Shown here: piece by piece, positions 26,174 to 34,021 of the stretch
Layout: each line of letters starts with the position of its first letter
How positions within the stretch are numbered: position 1 is the first letter of the stretch
Assembly: GCF_000152745.1 (NCBI RefSeq)
Contig: NZ_CH672428.1
Coordinates: 1,937,327-2,001,326, forward strand
Source: Oceanicaulis sp. HTCC2633
GTDB lineage: Bacteria > Pseudomonadota > Alphaproteobacteria > Caulobacterales > Maricaulaceae
DNA length: 64,000 bases
Reading direction: 5' to 3'
Made by a program: the position numbers and the translations under genes
The notes under the pieces: model-generated
The model's database searches: none
The model's input: the letters and a program-made list of their open reading frames with translations, nothing else
Told to the model about the DNA's origin: nothing

Positions 26174-26837
26174 AGCCCCGTCCAGTAGCGCCGCCCCCGG
26201 TCCAGCTCATCCAGGCCCGCGGCCAGCGCCTCAAGGAAGACATGGCTCTGAACCAGCCTCACCGGGCCTTCCGCTTCACCTGCCCGGTCCAGGCTGACCT
26301 GTTCGGTGACGCCGCGCGCCAGATGATGACGCCAGAGCTGCTTGCGGATCGCCGCGTCGCCCTCGGCCAGACCCTTGTAAAGACCGGCATAGAGCTTACC
26401 GAGAACGGGGTCCCCGCAGGTGAGGTAAAGCCGCGTCAGGTCCTCGCCCAGCTTGGCGTCCGACATCTGACGCGCCGCATAGCGGCTGGCATTGGTCTTG
26501 GTCTCGATCAGGCGCGCCTCGAAACCCGCCTCGCCCATCCTGACGAAAATACCGTCCACGCCCTGCGGCCCGGGCCCCGGCTTGCCATTGATCGGCCGCC
26601 AGCCTTCAGCCGCCATCATCACACAACTCAGCGCCTCGCCGAATGCGCCCTGGTCATTGGAGCTGACAAACGCCCGCGGCGTGATCGGACGGAAGGGCGG
26701 CAGGACCAGCGGCGTCTCCCCCGTCCCGTCTCCATCCAGCCGGGCGCGCCAGCCCCGCCAGCCCCATCGGCCGGATATCCGGCGCCTGACGCGACCAGCG
26801 CGCTCAAACCCGCGAGCCCGAGCAGCTCCATCACCAT
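26161..26837 (-). pseudogene. PD-(D/E)XK nuclease-like protein with an apparent -1 frameshift
   Basis: The 3' part, 26622 down to 26161 (153 residues from a GTG), contains GVDGIFVRM and, about 15 residues later, LIETKTN, the D...E-x-K pattern of PD-(D/E)XK nucleases. QMSDAKLGEDLTRLY follows, as in toxin-type nucleases. The same frame is protein-like upstream of that GTG (TPLVLPPFRPITPRAFVSS) but has no start codon. A start with a hydrophobic leader exists in another frame at 26837 (MVMELLGLAGLSALVA). The two join if one base is added to the five-base C run (G on the coding strand) at 26718-26722. It therefore looks like a recent or sequencing frameshift in an approximately 225-residue secreted nuclease-like protein. 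If not, a shorter protein starts at 26622. It begins 30 bases after the transglutaminase gene on the same strand. Confidence 0.55.
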
Positions 26838-26867
26838 CGCGACGGCCTCGCCGAACCCGCCGTCCGG

Positions 26868-28871
26868 CTAGATCCAGGGCATGTCGGTATAAAGCTCATA
26901 GGACACCATTGTGGGGATCACGCCCGCATCTTCCATCAGCTCGGGGGTCACCACCACCCATTTGGTCTTGAAGCTCTGCCGCCAGTCGATCTCGAGCACA
27001 TTGTCCGCATATCGAACCGTCCGGCTGGCCTGAAAGGCTTCATTGTCCACCTCTCGCGCTCCGGTTTCGAAGGTCCAGACGTGGGACGGGCCGGGCAGAT
27101 GGACTTCCACAAGGTGCCGCGCGCTCATGGGAAAGGGCAACCGGGATTCCTCGTCGAGCTCGATCAGGTACTGGGCCGCATAGAGCAGGGCGTCGGTAGT
27201 GAGGACCCGCGTGCGCGCGCCCTCCGCATCCGCCTTGCCGAAAAAGCGGGGCGCGCTGAGCTCGAGCCCGATCCGAAAGGTATTGTCGCGTACATTGTCA
27301 TTGACGCTGAGATGATCGACCTGCACACCCTCAAACGCCTGATAGGCCTGTTGGAAGAAGGCCTCGCGATCGGCGTCGGACGCGTCCTCGAAGGCGGCGC
27401 GCATAAGGTTCGCATAATCCTCGCGATAGACCAGCTGCACATCAATCACCAGAGCGTCATCCGGACTCTGGGGGAGATGGTAGACCTGACGAATATCGGT
27501 CCAGGGATCGCCCGTCTCCCGGTCCGGCATGTCAATGAGTCCCTCCTCGCCGCCATCCAGCACCAGCGCCAAGTCGTAATCGGGTTGCTCACGCTGATCC
27601 ATCAGGCCGCGCTGAAGGCTCAGCGTCGGGTCCACCCAGTAGTGCTGGCCCTGCCAGGCGATGCGGACGATGACATGGTCAAAGGCTTGCGGCGTGGCTG
27701 CAATGTCCGCCAGATCCCGTCCATCCAGACTGTTCACCAGCGCTGCATGGGCCTCGACGCCAAGCGCCTTGAGCAACTGGATCAGCAGGAGGGACTTCGC
27801 TTTGCAGTCTCCATTCCGCGTGCGCAACGTCTCCTCCGGGCTGGCCGGGGTATACCCCTGCTCGCCCAGGGAAATCGCGAAATAGCTCACATGATCCTGC
27901 ACGAACTGGATGGCGCGCACCAGTTGAAGCTCAGGGTCGTCCGTGGAGCTGCGTATGCGGTCCGCCACCTCGCGCACATCCGCCGAAGGGCGGCCGGCGT
28001 CATAAAGATCATGCCCCCAGCGTTTGACGGCCATCCAGTCCTCGAACTGGGTGATCAGCCAGCCTGACGTCTGCTGGAAGCGGTTATAGGGGTCAAAGTC
28101 GAGATTGGCGGTGACGGCCTGTTCGGGATAGAGGAAGCCCTGATAGCCGTCCGCCTCCTCGATCTCGGGCTGGGCCGCGTCCCCGAGGGTCTGCAGCCGG
28201 GCGTCATCGGGCGCGAGCACGCGAATGCGGGCTTTCGGACTGTCCACATAATACTGAACCCCGACGAACTCGCTCACCCGTCCGTTCATACTGGGATGGC
28301 CGCCTGTCACCGACCAGCTCAGATCCAGCGTGTCGCCCGCCTGCACATTCGGGATGCGCACCAGCGCGCGCTCCAGCCCCGTCACCACGCCCTGGCCCAG
28401 CTGGTCCTCCGCCTGGATCTGGTCGATGAACAGGTCCGCCCCCCGGTCCTGACGCACCCCGTTCCGGATCACGGCGAAGTCGTGCAACAGAACACTTTGA
28501 TAATCGGGGTAAAAATCGATCAACCGGGTTGAAACCGCCTCGGCCGCCTGACGGTTGGCCAGATCCACCACCATACGGATATAGCGCACAGGACGCTCGG
28601 CGCGCAGATCGGTCTGCTGGTCGATCAGACGGTAATGCAGGCCAGTCTGGGAGTCCGCGAGCGCCTGACGATCGAACGGAACGGGTTCGAGCGGCTCCAC
28701 AAACCCCGGCGTCGGACTGAAGACCACCTCGCCCGCAGGGTGCGAGTCCTCGGCGAGCGGGGCTCCGGCCTCGCTGGGCGGCAGCTTCAAGAGGCCCGTC
28801 GCCGCCAAGCCGGCGACCACCAGCGCCGCCACGATGAACACGATATTGAAATAGCGTACGAAAGCTCGCAT
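26868..28871 (-). CDS. DUF3857/transglutaminase-like domain protein
   Basis: A 667-residue exported protein: an N-terminal TM/signal segment (about 8-28), a DUF3857-type beta domain to about residue 290, then a transglutaminase-like papain fold with the triad Cys (RNGDCKAKSLL), His (AFDHVIV) and Asp (YWVDPTLS). A C-terminal beta region ends the protein. Such bacterial proteins are usually periplasmic and may act as proteases or peptide cross-linkers, but their substrates are unknown. The nuclease-like gene follows 30 bases later on the same strand. The divergent side (28872-28998) contains no gene. Confidence 0.85.
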   Translation of the reverse strand: MRAFVRYFNIVFIVAALVVAGLAATGLLKLPPSEAGAPLAEDSHPAGEVVFSPTPGFVEPLEPVPFDRQALADSQTGLHYRLIDQQTDLRAERPVRYIRMVVDLANRQAAEAVSTRLIDFYPDYQSVLLHDFAVIRNGVRQDRGADLFIDQIQAEDQLGQGVVTGLERALVRIPNVQAGDTLDLSWSVTGGHPSMNGRVSEFVGVQYYVDSPKARIRVLAPDDARLQTLGDAAQPEIEEADGYQGFLYPEQAVTANLDFDPYNRFQQTSGWLITQFEDWMAVKRWGHDLYDAGRPSADVREVADRIRSSTDDPELQLVRAIQFVQDHVSYFAISLGEQGYTPASPEETLRTRNGDCKAKSLLLIQLLKALGVEAHAALVNSLDGRDLADIAATPQAFDHVIVRIAWQGQHYWVDPTLSLQRGLMDQREQPDYDLALVLDGGEEGLIDMPDRETGDPWTDIRQVYHLPQSPDDALVIDVQLVYREDYANLMRAAFEDASDADREAFFQQAYQAFEGVQVDHLSVNDNVRDNTFRIGLELSAPRFFGKADAEGARTRVLTTDALLYAAQYLIELDEESRLPFPMSARHLVEVHLPGPSHVWTFETGAREVDNEAFQASRTVRYADNVLEIDWRQSFKTKWVVVTPELMEDAGVIPTMVSYELYTDMPWI

Positions 28872-28998
28872 CGCTCACCCCCTCACAGCGATGACGCGAC
28901 CCCTCGCACCATCATTCCCCGTCACTAGCCTAGAAAGCGAACTTGCAGGCGTCCAGCACGAGAAAGGCGGAAAGAGCGATATTTTTCCTGAAGCTGGC

Positions 28999-29454
28999 CT
29001 AGATGGCGCGAAGCGCGCGCTCGGCGGCGTTGCGGGCGAACTTCAAGGTCAGCGCCTTGCGCCGGGCCGGGGCGAGCTTGGCGACCGGGCTTTCACGCAC
29101 CACCGCGCCGCCGAACCCGTCCGCAATGATGAGGCCGGTCTGCTGGGGCAGAATGTCGGACGGGAAGCGCTCGGAGACCGCGAAATAGAACCGGTCGCAC
29201 CAGGCGAAATAGTCGGGCCATTTCTCATCGGTCCTGAAATCCTGAACGCCGGACTTCACTTCCACGATCACCATCTCGCCCTTCGGGCCCAGGCCTGCAA
29301 GGTCCGCCCGGCGGCCGCAGGGCAGGGTGAACTCGGCGATCGCGGTGATCCCCAGATCCATCAGGAGTCGCGCCGCGCCGCGCATGAGGAGGCGCGCATC
29401 ATCAATCGCGGGATTGCTGGCGCGCGCGGTGGGAAGGGGATCAGTAACAGCCAT
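28999..29454 (-). CDS. mmcB: MmcB family DNA repair protein
   Basis: A 151-residue PD-(D/E)XK-fold protein. The core LPCGRRADLAGLGPKGEMVI followed by VEVKSG gives the D...E-x-K nuclease motif, and YFAWCDRFYFAVSERFP is typical of MmcB (DUF of the Caulobacterales SOS regulon). Orthologues contribute to mitomycin-C damage tolerance. A perfect GTTC-N7-GTTC LexA box lies 11 bases before the start, matching the known SOS control of mmcB. A metallopeptidase gene is divergent across the same promoter region. Confidence 0.92.
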   Translation of the reverse strand: MAVTDPLPTARASNPAIDDARLLMRGAARLLMDLGITAIAEFTLPCGRRADLAGLGPKGEMVIVEVKSGVQDFRTDEKWPDYFAWCDRFYFAVSERFPSDILPQQTGLIIADGFGGAVVRESPVAKLAPARRKALTLKFARNAAERALRAI

Positions 29455-29464
29455 GCCGCATCAT

Positions 29465-29479
29465 GTTCATTTTATGTTC
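29465..29479 (-). promoter_or_regulatory. LexA (SOS) box upstream of mmcB
   Basis: An exact GTTC-N7-GTTC repeat 11 bases upstream of the mmcB start at 29454 and 58 bases before the divergent gene at 29538. It is the second such site in the window. Confidence 0.85.
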
Positions 29480-29537
29480 TCGCGGCAAGCCCCTGCGGGC
29501 TCTGGTCTCGGACCCGACGGCGCCCTATCTGTCCATC

Positions 29538-29954
29538 ATGTTCAGAAGTCGAGACCTTTCCCGCCTCACCGCGCCCGACGAAGCGCAGTTTCTCGAGATC
29601 GCCCAGAGCGCCTGGGACGGTCTGCCCGAACAATTTCGGGCCCTGTGCGGCAATGTGGTGATCCAGACCCCGGACTTTGCCGACGAGGCGACCCTGGCCC
29701 ATTTCAACATGGACAGCGCCTATCAATTGACCGGGCTCTACCATGGCGTCGATCTGACCCGGAAATCCGTGCTCGATCCGGCGGCGGGGCCTGATTACGT
29801 CTTCCTGTACCGCCTGCCGATCCTTCTGGAATGGTGCGAGCGGGGCGATGTGACCCTGTCAGAGATCATCACCCATGTGCTGGTGCACGAGATCGGCCAT
29901 CATTTTGGCCTGTCGGACGATGACATGCATGTGATCGAGGATCAGGCGGACTGA
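29538..29954 (+). CDS. Zincin-like metallopeptidase family protein
   Basis: A 138-residue member of the minimal zincin family (COG3824-like). HEIGH at residues 117-121, extended to HEIGHHFGLSDDDM, gives the HExxHxxGxxD zinc and catalytic pattern. The N-terminal half has LPEQFRALCGNVVI. The start at 29538 (MFRSRDL) fits family length; the frame is open back to 29463 but that would overlap the LexA box region. Function is unknown in the family. The next gene starts 18 bases downstream. Confidence 0.88.
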   Translation: MFRSRDLSRLTAPDEAQFLEIAQSAWDGLPEQFRALCGNVVIQTPDFADEATLAHFNMDSAYQLTGLYHGVDLTRKSVLDPAAGPDYVFLYRLPILLEWCERGDVTLSEIITHVLVHEIGHHFGLSDDDMHVIEDQAD

Positions 29955-29971
29955 TCTGCTAGAAGCGGGCC

Positions 29972-30820
29972 ATGGAGACGATCCCGCCCCTTGCAGCGCT
30001 GGCCGCGCTGATATCCGCCATGGCCCATGCCGGCATGGCGCTGTTCACCAAGCGCGCCGAGGACACGCTCACCTTCCGGGGCGTGTCCATGGTCTTTTCC
30101 GCCCTCTGGCTCAGCCCGGTCCTGTTTCTGTTTCCGCTCCCCGGCTGGGAGGTCTGGCGCTTCCTGCTGATGGGCGCCGGACTGATCTGGGCCTTCAACA
30201 TGCTCATGATCTCCGCCTTCCGACGCGGATCAATGAATCTGGTCTATCCGGTGATGCGCGGCGCCGCCCCGGCGATCGCGGGCCTGTTCGCCTTCGTCTT
30301 TCTGGGCGAACCCCTGAGTCCGCTGGCGATCATCGGCCTGTCGGTCGCCTCCGCCGCCATCATCGCCTTCGCCTGGCCTGAAAGGAGCGGCGCCCCCAAG
30401 GCCGCAGCGCTCGGCTTCGCCCTGTCCGCTGCAGTCATGACGGCAAGCTATACGGTGAATGACGCCTCGGGGGTGCGCGCCGCCGGATCAGCGCTCATTT
30501 ACGCCGCCTGGTTCTTCGTGCTGAGCGCGATCACGCTGGTGGGGACCGCCTGGATCCGACGCGGAGATCAGCTCATCCGCGTCGCCCGGTCCGAACTCAG
30601 ACGCGGCTTCTACGCCTCCTTCTTCAACATCACCACCTATGGCCTCGCGCTCTACGCCTACGCCAACGCACCCGTCGCGCCCATGGCGGCGCTGCGGGAG
30701 ACTTCGGTGGTGTTCGGAGCCATCGTCGCGGCGGCCATCCTGAAGGAGCCGCTGGGCGTGCGCCGCATCGGTCTGGCGGTGGTGCTGGCGCTCGGGCTGG
30801 CTGCAATTCAGCTGGGATAG
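29972..30820 (+). CDS. EamA/DMT family transporter
   Basis: A 282-residue integral membrane protein with about ten TM helices in two repeats; residues from VYPVMRGAAPAIAGLFAFVF and from LRETSVVFGAIVAAAILKEP are the paired EamA signature ends. The family exports metabolites or amino acids, but the substrate cannot be told from sequence. Short gaps to the metallopeptidase gene before it and to yciB after it (71 bases) suggest a common transcript. Confidence 0.9.
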   Translation: METIPPLAALAALISAMAHAGMALFTKRAEDTLTFRGVSMVFSALWLSPVLFLFPLPGWEVWRFLLMGAGLIWAFNMLMISAFRRGSMNLVYPVMRGAAPAIAGLFAFVFLGEPLSPLAIIGLSVASAAIIAFAWPERSGAPKAAALGFALSAAVMTASYTVNDASGVRAAGSALIYAAWFFVLSAITLVGTAWIRRGDQLIRVARSELRRGFYASFFNITTYGLALYAYANAPVAPMAALRETSVVFGAIVAAAILKEPLGVRRIGLAVVLALGLAAIQLG

Positions 30821-30891
30821 CCGATCTGACTTTCGCCCGCCTGCGTATTAGGGCATCAAGGATGTTCAATAAGCCAAGCGGACACGAACCC

Positions 30892-31575
30892 ATGTCAGAC
30901 GCCCAGACCGTCACCTCCAAGAGCACCATCGGACAGGGCTCCAAGCTGCTCGTCGACGTCGGGCCGGCGGCGATCTTCATGATCACCTACAATGTCGCCA
31001 AGCGACTGGTGGAGGATCAGGCGATCTACTGGGCGACGGGCATCTTCATGCTCGCCACGGCTGCGGCCGTGGTCTACGCCATCGTCACCCAGAAGCGCTT
31101 TCCGCCCATGCTGGCGGTGACCTTCGTCATCGTGACGCTGTTCGGCGGCATGACGATCTATCTGCAGGATCCGATCTTCATCTTCATCAAGCCGACGATC
31201 ATCAATCTGATCTTCTGCTTTGCGATCCTGTTCAGCTTCGCGCTCGGCTTCAATGTCTGGAAGCGCCTGTTCGGGTCGATCTACTCCATGCCCGACCATG
31301 CCTGGGTCATGCTGGGCATTCGCTGGGCGTTGTTCTTCGCCTTCCTGGCGGTGCTGAACGAGGTGATGTGGCGGCACATTGTCGACGCCAACGTGCCCGA
31401 AAGCGCACGCTGGTTCGCGGGGCTCGAGCTGAGCGAGGCCTTCTGGGTCAATTTCCGCTTCTTCGGCACCTTCCCGCTCTTCTTCCTGTTCGTGCTGGCC
31501 AATGTCCCGATGACGCTGAAATACGCCAAATCGGCCGAGGAGAGCGAAGAGAGCGCGACGAAAGACTCCCATTGA
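30892..31575 (+). CDS. yciB: Inner-membrane septation protein YciB/IspZ
   Basis: A 227-residue membrane protein with five hydrophobic segments. Family blocks LLVDVGPAAIFMITYNVA, FGGMTIYLQDPIFIFIKPTI, FGSIYSMPDHAW and LNEVMWRHI are clear. The family acts in septation and envelope integrity. It has a charged, Glu-rich C-terminus. Another ATG ten codons upstream (30862) is possible, but 30892 has the better spacing to AGCGGA. Confidence 0.93.
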   Translation: MSDAQTVTSKSTIGQGSKLLVDVGPAAIFMITYNVAKRLVEDQAIYWATGIFMLATAAAVVYAIVTQKRFPPMLAVTFVIVTLFGGMTIYLQDPIFIFIKPTIINLIFCFAILFSFALGFNVWKRLFGSIYSMPDHAWVMLGIRWALFFAFLAVLNEVMWRHIVDANVPESARWFAGLELSEAFWVNFRFFGTFPLFFLFVLANVPMTLKYAKSAEESEESATKDSH

Positions 31576-31634
31576 AACAGGCCATAACGGCCCTGTGAAT
31601 TTCAAGCGAGCGGGATATGGGCTAGTAAGCACTT

Positions 31635-32360
31635 ATGCTTACCTGGCTCTCCGTTCTGGCCGTGCTGTTTCAGGCCCATGCCGCCCCGTCTCATGAGACG
31701 CAGGCGATGCCCGAGCGGGCTGTGCCCGCCCCGTCTGACAGCGTGCGCGTGGTGGAGTTGTTCACCTCCCAGGGCTGCCCGCTCTGCCCGTCCGCCAATC
31801 AGCTTCTGGCCGAATTCGGCGCAGAAGAGAACGTGATCGCGCTGGCCTGGGGCGTGAACTACTGGGACGCCTATGGCTGGACGGACCAGTTCGCCATGCC
31901 CGAATTTGTGGATCGTCAGAAAGCCTATGTGGAGGCGGGCGAGGCCATGCGGGTCTACACGCCGCATTTCGTGCTCAATGGCGCACCCGAGCAATTGCGC
32001 TTTGATCCTGATCGGATCAGCGCCGCCTTCAACGCCAGCCCCCCCATCCGAGCCGCTCGCATCGAGGAAACCGGGACGGGCGCGCTGACGCTCGCCCTCA
32101 CAGGCGAACGCGCGACGCCCGCTGAAATCTGGATTGTCCAGTACGAGCCCGGCGTTCAGACCCGCCAGATCGAGAGCGGCCGAAACGCCGGTCTGCGCAT
32201 GACCCATTTCAACATGGTCCGCGCAGTTGAAAAGCTGGCGGACTGGAATGGCGGAGAGGCCTCCTATGTGCTGCCCGATACGGCTGACGGGCTCGACGCC
32301 GTGGTGCTGGTTCAGGACGGGCAGGGCGGTCGCCTGCTGTCAGCGGCGAAACTGCCCTAA
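31635..32360 (+). CDS. DUF1223 thioredoxin-like exported protein
   Basis: A 241-residue protein with a short hydrophobic signal and the DUF1223 core VELFTSQGCPLCPSANQLL, a CxxC thioredoxin-like motif, followed by ALAWGVNYWDAYGW and TPHFVLNG. It is probably a periplasmic thiol-disulphide protein. Its end overlaps by four bases the convergent DUF1579-like gene. Confidence 0.85.
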   Translation: MLTWLSVLAVLFQAHAAPSHETQAMPERAVPAPSDSVRVVELFTSQGCPLCPSANQLLAEFGAEENVIALAWGVNYWDAYGWTDQFAMPEFVDRQKAYVEAGEAMRVYTPHFVLNGAPEQLRFDPDRISAAFNASPPIRAARIEETGTGALTLALTGERATPAEIWIVQYEPGVQTRQIESGRNAGLRMTHFNMVRAVEKLADWNGGEASYVLPDTADGLDAVVLVQDGQGGRLLSAAKLP

Positions 32361-32920
32361 TCCGCCGGCGCGTAGTGCTGATCGAAATAGAGCTGCCAGC
32401 TCTCGCCGCGATCCGCGCTCATATAGACCTCGAAGGCATGACCGTCCGAGCCGGTGAAGTCATGCACCAGCTTGAAATGAAGCTGTCCGCCCTCGATGGG
32501 ATAGGATGTGTCTGCGCGCAGATTGGTCGTCACCAGGCGCCCCTGCGCGTCAAACGCGCCCTCATAGATGTCCAGAAGGCCAAAGGCGTCATCCATGACG
32601 CTCAGCCGGTAGACCTCGCGATACGGGTCATAGGTGAAGAGCGTGCGCAGCTCGGTCAGGCCCTCTGAGCCGAGATCGATCCGTGCGGTCTCCTCCAGTC
32701 CGCGATCATTGAACGCATAACCCGCTTGCGCCATCCCCGGCTCGAGCGCCTGAGCGCCTGACGGGCCCATGATCTGGCCCGTGACAACCCATTCGCCCGC
32801 GAGCGGCGCGAGACGCGCCATCGCCTCAAGCTGGCGGGCCGACACATCATCCTGCGCATGTGCGGCCGTTGCGCTCGCCACCATGCAAGCCGCGCCCAGC
32901 ACGATCGATCTCAAGTCCAT
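32357..32920 (-). CDS. DUF1579-like exported protein
   Basis: A 187-residue protein with a cleavable signal (cut after AHA) and a beta-barrel-like domain: LAPLAGEWVVTGQIMGPSG near the start, then FTYDPYREVYRLSVMDDAF. The GxW near the start and the alternating strands suggest a lipocalin-like fold as in DUF1579. Function is unknown. It is a single gene between convergent DUF1223 and the ABC operon. Confidence 0.7.
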   Translation of the reverse strand: MDLRSIVLGAACMVASATAAHAQDDVSARQLEAMARLAPLAGEWVVTGQIMGPSGAQALEPGMAQAGYAFNDRGLEETARIDLGSEGLTELRTLFTYDPYREVYRLSVMDDAFGLLDIYEGAFDAQGRLVTTNLRADTSYPIEGGQLHFKLVHDFTGSDGHAFEVYMSADRGESWQLYFDQHYAPAD

Positions 32921-32989
32921 GACGTCCTCCCCGCCTGTCCCGAGAGATCAGACTGGCGCAGAGCCGGAAGGGCGCAAAGTGAATTGGGG

Positions 32990-34021
32990 TTAACGTACGG
33001 GCTCGGCCACCTGATCGAGCGCCCGGGTCAGACGTTCATAGGCGTCTTCGCTGACCAGGAAGGCCCAGCCCTCCACCTGGTCATTGAAATGCTCCGCCCG
33101 GGGGGCCGCGTCATCGGCGAGTGCGGCGAGTTCGATGGTCGCCCAACGCTCATCGCCTTCGGCGAAGAACAGCATTTCGTAGGCGAGCCCCGAGAAGGTC
33201 ACCGCCGCATGGCGGGCCACATAGGCGCCCACCAGCTCCTGATCGGGTTTGACGTCGCGGAAGCGCAATTGCGCGCCCGCCGTGGCCACGCCATTGGCGG
33301 CGCCGGCCGTCACAAGACGCCAGCCCGACGGTTCGCGCAATTCGTAATAGCGCTGCGCCTCGCCCGCGCGCATGACCCGCCAGCTCGGCCCGAATTCAGG
33401 CTGGATTTCCGCGCGCGCGATGGCCGAGGCGTCATGGGTCCAGAAATCAAGCCCCATCCAGCGGCCCGCATCCCCCAGAGTGTCCGCGCCCGCCACCGGC
33501 CCGGACGCCGCATAGGCGCGCACACCGCCCGGACGGCGCACATAGAGGCCGCGCTCGCCGCGCAAGCGCCCGATGATCAGATCGGCCAGCACCTCGTCCT
33601 CGGCATTGCTGATCGTCACCCTGACGCCGTCGCCGCCCGTCTCGGGATCGCCCAGGCCCAGACGGTCAAACTTGTCGGCGTCCCGTGTCATGGCCTCGGC
33701 GAACTTAAGCCCCTGAAGCAGCGTATCCAGCTCGGCGATGCGTTCGGCGCGGACGGGATAATCCCCCCGGTTCGCCATGACCCATCGGCCGTCTCGTTCT
33801 TCCATCACGAACGCGCCGTCGGCGGTCTCTATACGGATGCGTGACGCGTTCGCCGCCTGCCCGGACCAGTCCGGAACGACGGGACCGCTGACCTCCGGCG
33901 CTTGCCCCAGACGCGCATCGCGCCACACAGCGGTCGCCCCCAGCGCCAGCAGGGCCAGCGCCGCGCCCAGGCTGATCAGCGCCTGCAAACCGCGTCGTTT
34001 GTGGGGCGTTTGCCGGCTCAT
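32990..34021 (-). CDS. DUF4340 protein of the Gld-like ABC operon
   Basis: A 343-residue protein with one N-terminal TM helix (about 13-30) and a periplasmic beta-rich body (IRIETADGAFVMEERDGRWV, then VTISNAEDEVLADLIIG) typical of DUF4340. It is the last of four coupled genes; its ATG overlaps the stop of the GldG-like gene. DUF4340 proteins are usually found with GldF/GldG-like ABC components, and the operon probably builds or supports an envelope transporter. Substrate unknown. Confidence 0.85.
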   Translation of the reverse strand: MSRQTPHKRRGLQALISLGAALALLALGATAVWRDARLGQAPEVSGPVVPDWSGQAANASRIRIETADGAFVMEERDGRWVMANRGDYPVRAERIAELDTLLQGLKFAEAMTRDADKFDRLGLGDPETGGDGVRVTISNAEDEVLADLIIGRLRGERGLYVRRPGGVRAYAASGPVAGADTLGDAGRWMGLDFWTHDASAIARAEIQPEFGPSWRVMRAGEAQRYYELREPSGWRLVTAGAANGVATAGAQLRFRDVKPDQELVGAYVARHAAVTFSGLAYEMLFFAEGDERWATIELAALADDAAPRAEHFNDQVEGWAFLVSEDAYERLTRALDQVAEPVR

